From Paracoccaceae bacterium (lineage in GTDB: Bacteria; Pseudomonadota; Alphaproteobacteria; Rhodobacterales; Rhodobacteraceae), in NCBI GenBank assembly GCA_023263735.1, contig JALQUQ010000049.1, forward strand, positions 2,472 to 12,456: a stretch of 9,985 nucleotides of DNA, read 5' to 3'. The notes under the pieces are model-generated. The model was not told where the DNA came from and ran no database searches. It worked only from the letters and a program-made list of their open reading frames with translations. Shown here piece by piece: positions 1-8,370 of the stretch. Each line of letters starts with the position of its first letter. The stretch's first letter is position 1. A program made the position numbers and the translations under genes.

Positions 1-957
<957 letters not shown>

Positions 958-969
958 CATCCGGCCCCC

Positions 970-1812
970 ATGCTTAGCCCGATAGACCCCAAGGCCCTGA
1001 CGATCCTATTTGGTACGCGCTGGTCGGCCAAGGGCTGGCACGACGAAGCGGCCCTGTCCGAGGAGGACCGGGTGCTTGCAAAGGCGGAACGGCTCATTTT
1101 TGATCCGATGCCCCTTGGACATGACGCCTTGATCGCCGACATCGGGACGCTGCGGGACCGGATTTCGCTGCAACAGGTGGCGGCGGCATTCGTGGCCTCG
1201 CTTTCGACACGGCGGCTAGACCTGCGCTCGGCCCTTGGAAGCTGGATGGCCGCCCGCCACATGCCCCTTCACACCATGGCCCAATCCCCGTCCGAGCTTT
1301 GGCCCACCGGCAACCGCTGCTGCCAGATCTGCAACGGCATCGACTATGCCGGGGACACGGCAACCGATCTGAACATCCTGAGCCTTGAGCGGCACAAATG
1401 GGGAGGGCTGCGCCACACGATCGACCCGGCCTATGTCTGGTTCGATCTGCGCGAATTTGTCCTGCTGCCGCAGATTGACCCCAGCGCCGATGACCGCAGG
1501 ATCCTTGGCGCAATTCTCTCTGTGGCGCGGTCGGTGCAGGCTGCGGCGCGACCCGGCGATCTGGAAAAGGCGTTGGGAAAGGTGGTGAAAAGCAATGCCT
1601 ATGAACGGCGAGTGCTGATTTCCATTCTGGCCATTGCCGGGGTCTTGCAGCCGCAGGACCAGCCTTCCTTGCGCACCGGATCGGTGGCTGCCCATCAGCG
1701 GATCATGCCCGTGATGCACAAGACTGACTGGCCTTGGCCTGCCGTCTGGTGGCGTGGAAGCGATGGTGTCGATGCCGCTGCGGTGGCCGAGGTGTTCGGC
1801 GGGTTTCTTTAG
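970..1812 (+). CDS. Unassigned 280-residue protein with a CCxxC cluster
   Basis: I do not recognise a named family. The product is soluble, with no signal peptide or membrane segment. A mostly helical N-terminal third is followed by two histidines (H97, H101) and then a short cysteine cluster, C117-C118-Q-I-C121. His142 and His149 lie shortly after it, so a small metal-binding knuckle is possible but unproven. The middle part is rich in aromatic and acidic residues (YVWFDLREFVLLPQIDPS, 155-172). The C-terminal part has a helix (211-224) and a Trp-rich end, DWPWPAVWWRGSDGV (253-267). The start ATG lies 12 bases after the rhomboid stop, with no clear Shine-Dalgarno, which suggests cotranscription with and perhaps coupling to that gene. 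The stop codon overlaps the stop of convergent murJ. Codon use resembles the neighbours, so recent transfer is not indicated. The unbroken frame with strong third-position bias supports a real gene. Confidence 0.8.
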   Translation: MLSPIDPKALTILFGTRWSAKGWHDEAALSEEDRVLAKAERLIFDPMPLGHDALIADIGTLRDRISLQQVAAAFVASLSTRRLDLRSALGSWMAARHMPLHTMAQSPSELWPTGNRCCQICNGIDYAGDTATDLNILSLERHKWGGLRHTIDPAYVWFDLREFVLLPQIDPSADDRRILGAILSVARSVQAAARPGDLEKALGKVVKSNAYERRVLISILAIAGVLQPQDQPSLRTGSVAAHQRIMPVMHKTDWPWPAVWWRGSDGVDAAAVAEVFGGFL

Positions 1813-3359
1813 GTCTTCTTGCGGCGCCTCAGGCTTGATTTCAGTTCGGCGATCGAAAACGCCCCAATCAGCGTGCCGGACGAGAAATAGGCGATCACGC
1901 CCGCCCCGATCAGGATCGACAGTCCAAGGACCCTGAGGCCGGGTGCCGCCAACATCGGCAAGAGCATCAGGTTTGCCGCCCACAAAACGGCCCCCATGAC
2001 GGCTGCCGCGACGAATATCCGCCACAATCGGGCTTTCAGGCGGCTGTCAAAGGCGGCCTCTGCCCCCATCGAGCGGCTTCCCAGCCAAAGTTGAAGCGCC
2101 ATGATCCAGCCTGACAGGGTTGTGGCCAGCGCCGCGGCGGCAAAGCCCATGATCGGCATCAGGCCGACGGCAATCACCAGATTGGTGATCATCGACAAAA
2201 GCGCATAATTGAACGGGCGGCGGGTGTCTTCGCGGGCGTAGAACAGGGGTTGCAGCACCTTTTGCAGCACAAAAGCCGGGAGACCAAGGCCGTAGATCGC
2301 CAGCGCGAGGGCCGTGTTTGCTGCGTCTTCGGTGCCAAACGCGCCGCGCTGGTACAGAACCGTGCACAGCGGACCGGCAATGACGACCAGCGCCACCGCC
2401 GCGGGCACCGTCAGCGCCAATGCAAATTCAGTGCCGCGGTTCAGGGCGTCGCGCCCTTCGCCTTCGATTCCGGCGCGCAGGGCCCGCGACAGGGCGGGCA
2501 AAAGCGCGGTCCCGATGGCGATGCCCACCACACCCAGTGGCAATTGATACAGCCTGTCCGCATAGGCCAGCCAGGCGACCGCGCCTTCGGTTTGCGAAGC
2601 GACCTGCCGCCCGACGATCAGGTTGATCTGGACGACCCCCCCGGCCAATACCGCAGGGCCGGCGATAATGGCGAGGCGTTTCAGATCAGCGGTCCAGCGG
2701 GGAAGGCCCAAAACAAAGGTCTGGCCCAGCTTGCGGGCCGAATACCAGGCAAACGCCAGTTGCAGAATGCCGGTCAGCGGCAGGGTCCAGGCCAAGGTCA
2801 GGCCCATGTTCCACCCCATCTGATCGGCAAGAAGCATCGCCGCAATGAACGCAAGGTTCATCAAGACCGGCACGAAACCCGCTTCGACAAAGCGACCCTT
2901 TGTGACCAGAACCCCCGAGATCAGGGCGACAAGGCTGACAAACAGAATATAGGAAAACCCGATCTTTCCATAAAGGACAGCCAAGGCAAACCGGGCATCG
3001 CCCTGAAAGCCCGCCGCCATGGCATAGACCAAGGCGGGCATGGCCAATGTGCCAATCACCGAAAAGACGACCAAAAGCCAAGCCATCGCGTTAAAGGCAT
3101 TCTGAGCGAATTCGGCGGCATCTTCGCCCGCCTCGACCTTTTTCGAATAGATCGGAACGAATGCCGTATTGAACGCGCCTTCGGCAAAGAACCTGCGGAA
3201 CATGTTGGGCAAGGATTGCGCGACCAAGATCGCATCGGCGACAGCCCCCGCACCCAGATAATTCGCCATCAGCACATCACGGGCAAAGCCTGCGCCGCGC
3301 GACACCAACGTCCATCCGCCCAACGTCATCACATTGCGGATCAGATTGCCTGCACTCAT
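1809..3359 (-). CDS. murJ: Lipid II flippase MurJ (MviN)
   Basis: MurJ moves undecaprenyl-linked lipid II from the inner to the outer face of the cytoplasmic membrane for peptidoglycan synthesis. The 516-residue length and the run of about 14 hydrophobic helices are normal for this MOP-superfamily transporter. The N-terminal signature is clear: VSRGAGFARD (19-28) and PNMFRRFFAEGAFNTAFVP (51-69). Residues that align with those essential in E. coli MurJ are present: R21, R27, D42, R55 and, in YADRLYQLPLG (266-276), R269. The protein ends in a short basic tail, RRRKKT. The ATG at 3357-3359 has AAGG at 3367-3370, seven bases upstream and overlapping the glnD stop, so translation is probably coupled to glnD. 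Its own stop overlaps that of the convergent gene at 970-1812, leaving no room for an intergenic terminator. Confidence 0.97.
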   Translation of the reverse strand: MSAGNLIRNVMTLGGWTLVSRGAGFARDVLMANYLGAGAVADAILVAQSLPNMFRRFFAEGAFNTAFVPIYSKKVEAGEDAAEFAQNAFNAMAWLLVVFSVIGTLAMPALVYAMAAGFQGDARFALAVLYGKIGFSYILFVSLVALISGVLVTKGRFVEAGFVPVLMNLAFIAAMLLADQMGWNMGLTLAWTLPLTGILQLAFAWYSARKLGQTFVLGLPRWTADLKRLAIIAGPAVLAGGVVQINLIVGRQVASQTEGAVAWLAYADRLYQLPLGVVGIAIGTALLPALSRALRAGIEGEGRDALNRGTEFALALTVPAAVALVVIAGPLCTVLYQRGAFGTEDAANTALALAIYGLGLPAFVLQKVLQPLFYAREDTRRPFNYALLSMITNLVIAVGLMPIMGFAAAALATTLSGWIMALQLWLGSRSMGAEAAFDSRLKARLWRIFVAAAVMGAVLWAANLMLLPMLAAPGLRVLGLSILIGAGVIAYFSSGTLIGAFSIAELKSSLRRRKKT

Positions 3360-3366
3360 TGTCTTG

Positions 3367-3370
3367 CCTT
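3367..3370 (-). promoter_or_regulatory. Ribosome binding site of murJ, overlapping the glnD stop
   Basis: On the minus strand AAGG sits seven bases before the murJ ATG and shares bases with the glnD TAA (3369-3371). It fixes the murJ start and points to translational coupling. Confidence 0.55.
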
Positions 3371-6149
3371 ATCTTGCGGCGCGTTCGGCACCGTCGGCGA
3401 TGGCTTGGCGAAGTTTCTTCTCCAAAGCCTCTTGTTTCGATTTCGCGTGCAACTTCAGACCGAACATGTCTTTCACATAGAACGAATCCACCACTTGGGC
3501 GCCATAGGTCGCGATGACGGCCGAAGCGATATAAATGTTGTTGTTGGCCAATGTGCGCGTCAGATCGAAAAGCAGGCCGGGGCGGTCGCGGGTGTCAACC
3601 TCGATGATCGTATAGATGTCCGACCCTTCGTTATCCATCGTGATGTGGGTCGGAAAGCGGAACTCGCTTTCGCGCTTTTTGACCTTGTCTTTGTCTTTCA
3701 GGGCGTCGCGGGCAACCACTTCGCCTTTGAGCGTTTTGCCGATGATGGTGCGCAATCGTGGCAGGCGGGCCTCGTCATAGGGGTGGCCATCGGCATCCTG
3801 AATCCAAAAGACGGCGGTCGCGTAGCCATCCTTTGACGTATAGGTCCGGGCATCCACGACGTTTGCCCCGACCAAGGCCAATGCTCCGGCAAGCCGCGAA
3901 AAGATGCCGGGGTGATCGGCAAGAGCAAAGGCCGCCCGCGTGGCATCATGTTGCGGGTCGGGGTGAAGGTCGATGCGAATCTCATCCTCGCCCAACCCAC
4001 GCAGCAGGCGCGCAAAGACAATTTGGGTATCCGTCGAAAGACCTTGCCAATAGGGGGCGTAGTGACGTGCGGCTTCGGCCCGCAGATCGGCCACCGACCA
4101 ATCTGACATGGCCTCGCGAAAGGCGCGCTTGGCCTCGTTTTCGCGCTGTTCGCGGTTGACGTTTTCCAGACCGTTTTCCAACGCTTCGGCGGTTTCGGAA
4201 TACAGCCGGCGCAACAGCATGGCTTTCCAGTTGTTCCACGTTCCGGGCCCGACGCCCCGGATGTCGCACACGGTCAGCACCGTCAAAAGGTCAAGCCGTT
4301 TTCTGGTTTTGACCACCTTTGCAAAATCGCGAAGGGTTCTGGGGTCACCGATATCGCGCTTTTGCGCCGTATCCGACATCAGAAGATGATACCGAACAAG
4401 CCACTCGACCGTCTCGCATTCGTCTTGGGTCAGGCCCAGACGCGGTGCAATCCGGCGGGCCATCTGCGCGCCAAGGATCGAATGATCTTCGGGCCGCCCC
4501 TTGCCGATATCATGCAAGAGCAGCGCAACATACAGAACGCGCCGGTTGACCCCTTCGCTTAGGATGTTCGAGGCGACGGGCAACTCTTCGACCAGTTCCC
4601 CCCGCTCGATTTGCGCAAGGTTCGAGATGCATTGGATGGTATGTTCGTCGACCGTGTAATGGTGGTAGACGTTGAACTGCATCATGGCGACGATGGCTTC
4701 GAATTCCGGGATGAAGGTGCCCAGAACCCCAAGTTCGTTCATCCGTCGCAAGGCCCGTTCTGGATTGCCGTGCTTGAGCATCAGATCCAGAAAGATCTGA
4801 ATCGCCTCGGGGTTCGTGCGCATGTCATCGTCGATCATGTGCAGGTTGGCGGCGATCAGGCGCATCACGTTGGGGTGCAGCAGGTAGTTGGTGCGCAACC
4901 CCTCTTCAAAGACCCGCAACAGGTTCAGCTTGTCTTTGAGGAAGGCCTTTGCATCCACAACATCGATGCGACCCTGAATCACCTGAAAGTCGGATTTCAC
5001 CCGTTTGCGGCGTTTGAATATCCCGAAAAGGCTCGCCTCGGGTTTGGCGTGGCGGGCCTCAAGCTCCGTCAGAAAGATGCGGGTCAATTCGCCCACGCGG
5101 GTTGCGTGGCGGAAGTATTCTTGCATGAACACTTCGACCGCCCGCCGCCCGCCGGTGTCTTTGTAGCCCATGCGCTCGGCGACCGAGACCTGAACGTCAA
5201 AGGTCAATTGGTCCATCGCCCGCCCGGCGATGTAGTGCAGATGGCTGCGGACCGTCCAAAGGAAATCTTCGGCGATGCGGAATGTGTCATATTCCTCGGG
5301 TCGGAACAGGCCGACCTTGATCAATTCGCGGGCAGAGCCCACGCGGTGCAGGTACTTTCCGATCCAGTACAGCGTTTGCAGATCGCGCAGGCCGCCCTTA
5401 CCCTCTTTGACGTTCGGTTCCAGCACATAACGTTGGCCGCCCTGACGCTTGTGCCGCTCGGCCCGTTCGGCCAGCTTGGCTTCGATGAATTCGGGGCCGG
5501 TGTTCTTGAACAGATCCGACCAAAGCTTGTCGGCCAGTTCGACCGCAAGGCCGGTGTCGCCACAGATATGGCGATGTTCCAGCAATGCCGTGCGGATGGT
5601 GATGTCGTCTTTGCCCAACCGCAGGCAATCCTTGACGGTGCGGGTTGAATGACCAACCTTCAGGCGCAAGTCCCAAAGGATGTAAAGGATGCTTTCCACC
5701 ACGCTTTCCGCCCAAGGCGAGGTCTTGTAGGGCGTGAGGAACAGCAGATCCACATCGGAATAGGGCGCCATTTCCGCCCGGCCATATCCGCCCACGGCCA
5801 GAACAGAGATCTTTTCCGCGGTCGTCGGATTGGGGGTTGGGTAGAAATGTCTGGTGGCCACCAGCAGGGCCGTTGATACCAGAATATCGGTGATGTGGCT
5901 GATGGTATTGACCAGGGCGCGGGATTTGCGCGGCTCTTGCATAAACGCTTCGGCCACGGTGGCATTCATCTTTTGCCGGGCATCCAAAAGCACGCGAACC
6001 GCGACGGCGCGGGTGACCGTGCCATCTCCTTCGGTCTTGGCCGCGGCTTCAATCGCGGCCAACAGGTCTTGGGGTCCGAACAGGGACGTGGCGTCAATCA
6101 AAAGATCAGGCTGCGCCGCAACGGACGCGTTGGTTGTGGCGACAGCCAT
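3369..6149 (-). CDS. glnD: Bifunctional PII uridylyltransferase / uridylyl-removing enzyme
   Basis: GlnD senses glutamine and attaches UMP to, or removes it from, the PII proteins GlnB/GlnK, which control glutamine synthetase and nitrogen genes. All expected domains are present over 926 residues. The nucleotidyltransferase domain has GGYGRAEMAPYSDVDLLFL (120-138), with metal ligands D132 and D134, and the family motif NVKEGKGGLRDL (246-257). The HD hydrolase domain has DEHT (501-504), LLLHDIGKG (543-551, with H546 and D547) and H556. Two ACT domains, which bind glutamine, follow at about 739-815 (DHPGIFSRLAGAL) and 848-922 (TRDRPGLLFDLTRTL), separated by a charged Lys/Asp linker near 817-828. 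The length is usual for alphaproteobacteria. A strong GAGGA at 6155-6159 lies five bases before the ATG. The lipoprotein gene ends 31 bases upstream and murJ begins 9 bases downstream, so the three are probably one operon. Confidence 0.97.
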   Translation of the reverse strand: MAVATTNASVAAQPDLLIDATSLFGPQDLLAAIEAAAKTEGDGTVTRAVAVRVLLDARQKMNATVAEAFMQEPRKSRALVNTISHITDILVSTALLVATRHFYPTPNPTTAEKISVLAVGGYGRAEMAPYSDVDLLFLTPYKTSPWAESVVESILYILWDLRLKVGHSTRTVKDCLRLGKDDITIRTALLEHRHICGDTGLAVELADKLWSDLFKNTGPEFIEAKLAERAERHKRQGGQRYVLEPNVKEGKGGLRDLQTLYWIGKYLHRVGSARELIKVGLFRPEEYDTFRIAEDFLWTVRSHLHYIAGRAMDQLTFDVQVSVAERMGYKDTGGRRAVEVFMQEYFRHATRVGELTRIFLTELEARHAKPEASLFGIFKRRKRVKSDFQVIQGRIDVVDAKAFLKDKLNLLRVFEEGLRTNYLLHPNVMRLIAANLHMIDDDMRTNPEAIQIFLDLMLKHGNPERALRRMNELGVLGTFIPEFEAIVAMMQFNVYHHYTVDEHTIQCISNLAQIERGELVEELPVASNILSEGVNRRVLYVALLLHDIGKGRPEDHSILGAQMARRIAPRLGLTQDECETVEWLVRYHLLMSDTAQKRDIGDPRTLRDFAKVVKTRKRLDLLTVLTVCDIRGVGPGTWNNWKAMLLRRLYSETAEALENGLENVNREQRENEAKRAFREAMSDWSVADLRAEAARHYAPYWQGLSTDTQIVFARLLRGLGEDEIRIDLHPDPQHDATRAAFALADHPGIFSRLAGALALVGANVVDARTYTSKDGYATAVFWIQDADGHPYDEARLPRLRTIIGKTLKGEVVARDALKDKDKVKKRESEFRFPTHITMDNEGSDIYTIIEVDTRDRPGLLFDLTRTLANNNIYIASAVIATYGAQVVDSFYVKDMFGLKLHAKSKQEALEKKLRQAIADGAERAAR

Positions 6150-6154
6150 GGTCT

Positions 6155-6159
6155 TCCTC
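6155..6159 (-). promoter_or_regulatory. Ribosome binding site of glnD
   Basis: GAGGA on the minus strand, five bases before the ATG at 6147-6149, is a near-ideal Shine-Dalgarno and supports that start. It lies inside the 31-base gap after the LpoA-like gene. Confidence 0.65.
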
Positions 6160-6180
6160 GTTGAATCGCGTCAGGAATGA

Positions 6181-7383
6181 TCAGAAGCCGAAACCGCCGA
6201 AACTGCGCGGTGCCGGATCGATCAGCACGACCTGGCCGCCCTGAATTTGCGCGATCGCAAGGCCACGCTCGTTTTGGCCGTCTGCCCGCAGGCGGAAAAT
6301 GCCAGACACGCCCGCAAAGCCTGCCCCCTGCGTCAATGCTGCGGAGGAAATCGATGCATTGCCCTGTTTGGCCAAGGCGCCAACAGCCGCGATCCCGTCA
6401 TAGGCCAGACCTGCAATCGGGTGCGGGGCCTCTCCAAAGCTGGACTGATACCGTGCCTGGAACTGCTGATAGAGGGCCGGGTCAGGCATGGCGAACCAAG
6501 CGCCCTGCACGCCGGGCAGCGACAGCGTCGCCGCCGGAATATCCCACCGGGTCAGGCCGATGAACTGCGTCGTGCCGGGGCCCATGCCGTTGTCGTTCAG
6601 CATCTGGCTGATCAGAGGCAAGGCGCCAGCGGTATCGGCGGTCAGGAACAGCGCATCGGCCTTGTTGGTGCGCGCCGATGCCGCAATGGTTGGTGCCGCG
6701 GAAACCACGCCGTTTTGCGAAAATTCATAGGACCCTACGGCAACGACGCTGCCACCAGCGCGGGCAACGCCCTGTTGGATTGCTGCGCGGCCCAATTCCC
6801 CGGCCGCGTTCTGATCGTGGACGATCATGATGCGACGCTTGCCTTTTGACACCGAATAGCCGGCCAAACGCGCAGCGGTGTTCTGGAACGTGGGGCCAAG
6901 GATAAAGACGTTGCCGCCTGCAATGTCGGGGTTGTTGGAAAACGCCAGAACGTTGACGCCGCGCGCCGCAGCAGCCACGCCAGCTGCATTCGCCTCTTGG
7001 GCAAAGACCGGGCCCAGAATGACTTTTGCGCCCTCGTCGATGGCCTTGATCGCCATCGCCTGCGCGTTGGCCGGTTGTCCGGCCGTGTTATAGACGCGCA
7101 GATCGATCTTGACTCCGCCAAGATCGGCAATCGCAAGTTGGGCCGCGTTTTGCAGCGACCGGGCCAGCAATTCATCGCTGGCCTGACCCGAACCGCCGGG
7201 CACCAAAAGCGCAACCTGAACCGTTCCGTTTCCAATTGCGGGGCCCGTCGCATTGCCACCGCCACCGGGTTGGCAGGCTGCAAGTGCCATGCCGGAAATC
7301 ACAAGCAATGAGCGGGCAGGTGTAATCCCGGCCCGGACAATCGTTGCCAGCGACTTGCGGGCAGTACTCAAAAAGGACAACAT
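6181..7383 (-). CDS. LpoA-like penicillin-binding protein activator, lipoprotein
   Basis: This is a putative lipid-anchored activator of peptidoglycan synthases, related to the C-terminal domain of E. coli LpoA (COG3107, periplasmic-binding-protein fold). The signal peptide has a basic start, a hydrophobic core and a lipobox, LAAC, with the lipidated Cys at residue 37. Gln at +2 is compatible with sorting to the outer membrane. A Gly-rich linker follows, then two alpha/beta lobes as in type I binding proteins: VQVALLVPG (55-63), GAKVILGPVF (118-127), and the second lobe from about 180. E. coli LpoA is near 680 residues and has an N-terminal helical-repeat domain; this protein has only 400 and lacks it, as alphaproteobacterial members commonly do. 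I chose the ATG at 7383 because AAGGGG (7391-7396) precedes it by seven bases; an in-frame ATG at 7401 would place that motif inside the gene. The gene is divergent from rsmI and first in the run with glnD and murJ. An amino-acid-binding role is a weaker alternative. Confidence 0.85.
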   Translation of the reverse strand: MLSFLSTARKSLATIVRAGITPARSLLVISGMALAACQPGGGGNATGPAIGNGTVQVALLVPGGSGQASDELLARSLQNAAQLAIADLGGVKIDLRVYNTAGQPANAQAMAIKAIDEGAKVILGPVFAQEANAAGVAAAARGVNVLAFSNNPDIAGGNVFILGPTFQNTAARLAGYSVSKGKRRIMIVHDQNAAGELGRAAIQQGVARAGGSVVAVGSYEFSQNGVVSAAPTIAASARTNKADALFLTADTAGALPLISQMLNDNGMGPGTTQFIGLTRWDIPAATLSLPGVQGAWFAMPDPALYQQFQARYQSSFGEAPHPIAGLAYDGIAAVGALAKQGNASISSAALTQGAGFAGVSGIFRLRADGQNERGLAIAQIQGGQVVLIDPAPRSFGGFGF

Positions 7384-7390
7384 GCAACTT

Positions 7391-7396
7391 CCCCTT
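7391..7396 (-). promoter_or_regulatory. Ribosome binding site of the LpoA-like gene
   Basis: AAGGGG on the minus strand lies seven bases before the ATG at 7381-7383. It is the reason for preferring that start over the in-frame ATG at 7399-7401, which has no comparable site. Confidence 0.6.
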
Positions 7397-7453
7397 CCCA
7401 TCGGCGCAATGCTGCGCAGAACTTACGGGGATCAACGCACGAAGTAAACTTGT

Positions 7454-7457
7454 GAGG
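7454..7457 (+). promoter_or_regulatory. Ribosome binding site of rsmI
   Basis: GAGG ends ten bases before the ATG at 7468, a slightly long but workable spacing. The next in-frame ATG at 7474 would be 16 bases away, so 7468 is preferred. Confidence 0.45.
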
Positions 7458-7467
7458 CTCGCCGAAT

Positions 7468-8370
7468 ATGTCCATGGGCTCGATATCGCCCGACGCTGAA
7501 GGCGCGGCCCCCGAGGTTTACGACGGGCGTCCTTTGGCGGCGGCATTGTATTTGATCGCAACACCAATCGGGGCGGCGCGCGACATTACCTTGCATGCGC
7601 TGGATCTGTTACGTGCGGCCGATGTGCTTTTGGCCGAAGACACCCGCAGTTTGCGACATCTTATGGAAATTCATGGGGTTGCTCTGCGCGGGCGAACGGT
7701 TTTGGCCTGCCATGATCACAATGAATCCGGGTTGTTGCCGCGCGTTTTGGGATTCTTGCGGGCGGGTCAATCGGTGGTTTACGCGTCAGAGGCTGGAACG
7801 CCCCTGGTGTCAGACCCCGGTTTCGATCTGGCGCGGGGCGTGATTGGCGCGGGGCTTCAGGTTATCTCTGCCCCCGGGCCGTCGGCCGTTCTTTGCGCAC
7901 TGACTGTGGCGGGTTTGCCAAGCGACCGATTTATGTTTGCAGGCTTTCCCCCGGCGCAGGGCAGCGCGCGAATCCGCTTTTTGCAGGAACTCGCCCCTGT
8001 CCCCGCGACGCTGATTTTGTATGAGTCGCCGCGTCGCATTCATCAATCTTTGGCGGATTGTGTGACAGCCTTGGGCGGCACCCGGCAGGCTGCCTTGTGC
8101 CGGGAACTGACCAAGCGGCACGAAGAGGTGATCCGGGGAACACTGGCCGAGATTTCGGCATCGATTGAGGACCGCGAATTGAAGGGCGAAATCGCCCTTG
8201 TGATTGACCGCGCAACCAAAGAGGCTGCCAGCGAAACGGATGTCACCGCAGCCTTGGAGCGTGCGCTGGAAACCATGCGGGTCAAGGATGCCGCCAACAT
8301 GGTGGCCGAGGCCTTTGATCTGCCGCGCCGCGATGTCTATCAGATGGCGTTGGGGCTGGCCAAGAAATGA
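7468..8370 (+). CDS. rsmI: 16S rRNA (cytidine1402-2'-O)-methyltransferase RsmI
   Basis: RsmI (YraL) transfers a methyl group from S-adenosylmethionine to the ribose of C1402 in 16S rRNA, in the decoding centre. The 300-residue product has the tetrapyrrole-methylase fold with the family blocks in order: LIATPIGAARDIT (29-41), AEDTR (56-60), CHDHNE (81-86), SEAGTPLVSDPGFD (107-120), PGPSA (136-140), GLPSDRF (149-155), YESPRR (185-190) and ELTKRHEE (213-220). Two positions differ from the usual consensus: TPIGN reads TPIGA, and SDAGTP reads SEAGTP. Both changes are conservative enough that activity is likely. The C-terminal helical segment, VKDAANMVAEAFDLPRRDVYQMAL (272-295), is typical of the longer members. 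About 20 extra N-terminal residues precede the fold. The stop overlaps the start of the YraN gene (ATGA, 8367-8370), so the two are cotranscribed and coupled. Confidence 0.95.
   Translation: MSMGSISPDAEGAAPEVYDGRPLAAALYLIATPIGAARDITLHALDLLRAADVLLAEDTRSLRHLMEIHGVALRGRTVLACHDHNESGLLPRVLGFLRAGQSVVYASEAGTPLVSDPGFDLARGVIGAGLQVISAPGPSAVLCALTVAGLPSDRFMFAGFPPAQGSARIRFLQELAPVPATLILYESPRRIHQSLADCVTALGGTRQAALCRELTKRHEEVIRGTLAEISASIEDRELKGEIALVIDRATKEAASETDVTAALERALETMRVKDAANMVAEAFDLPRRDVYQMALGLAKK

Larger units (their letters stand above)
7384..7467. promoter_or_regulatory. Divergent intergenic region between the LpoA-like gene and rsmI
   Basis: These 84 bases must hold the promoters of both divergent units. 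For rsmI the best pair I can see is CTTACG (7422-7427), 17 bases, TAAACT (7445-7450). For the minus strand it is TTTACT, 17 bases, TAAGTT; both have weak boxes. A small inverted repeat, GCGCA-ATGC-TGCGC (7404-7417), lies in the leader of the minus-strand transcript, just upstream of its ribosome binding site. The function as a shared promoter region follows from gene orientation; the specific boxes are guesses. Confidence 0.45.

Noticed and set aside
1216..2025. Minus-strand open frame of 269 codons across the unassigned gene and the end of murJ
   Set aside because: It overlaps the murJ coding strand in another frame and is antisense to the gene at 970-1812. Its composition is low-complexity Gly/Arg/Pro, with no motif.
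2250..3836. Long plus-strand open frame of 528 codons opposite murJ and the end of glnD
   Set aside because: It lies antisense to two firmly identified genes and crosses their boundary. The product is full of Gln, Arg, His and Gly without hydrophobic pattern or motifs, which is what the complement of GC-rich coding sequence yields.
4611..5648. Plus-strand open frame of 345 codons opposite the middle of glnD
   Set aside because: It is antisense to conserved GlnD domains, with no recognisable motif and no ribosome binding site, so it is best explained by codon bias on the other strand.
7384..7401. ATG at 7399-7401 as the start of the LpoA-like lipoprotein
   Set aside because: It would put the AAGGGG Shine-Dalgarno inside the coding region and has no site of its own. 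The signal peptide and lipobox are complete from the ATG at 7381-7383.
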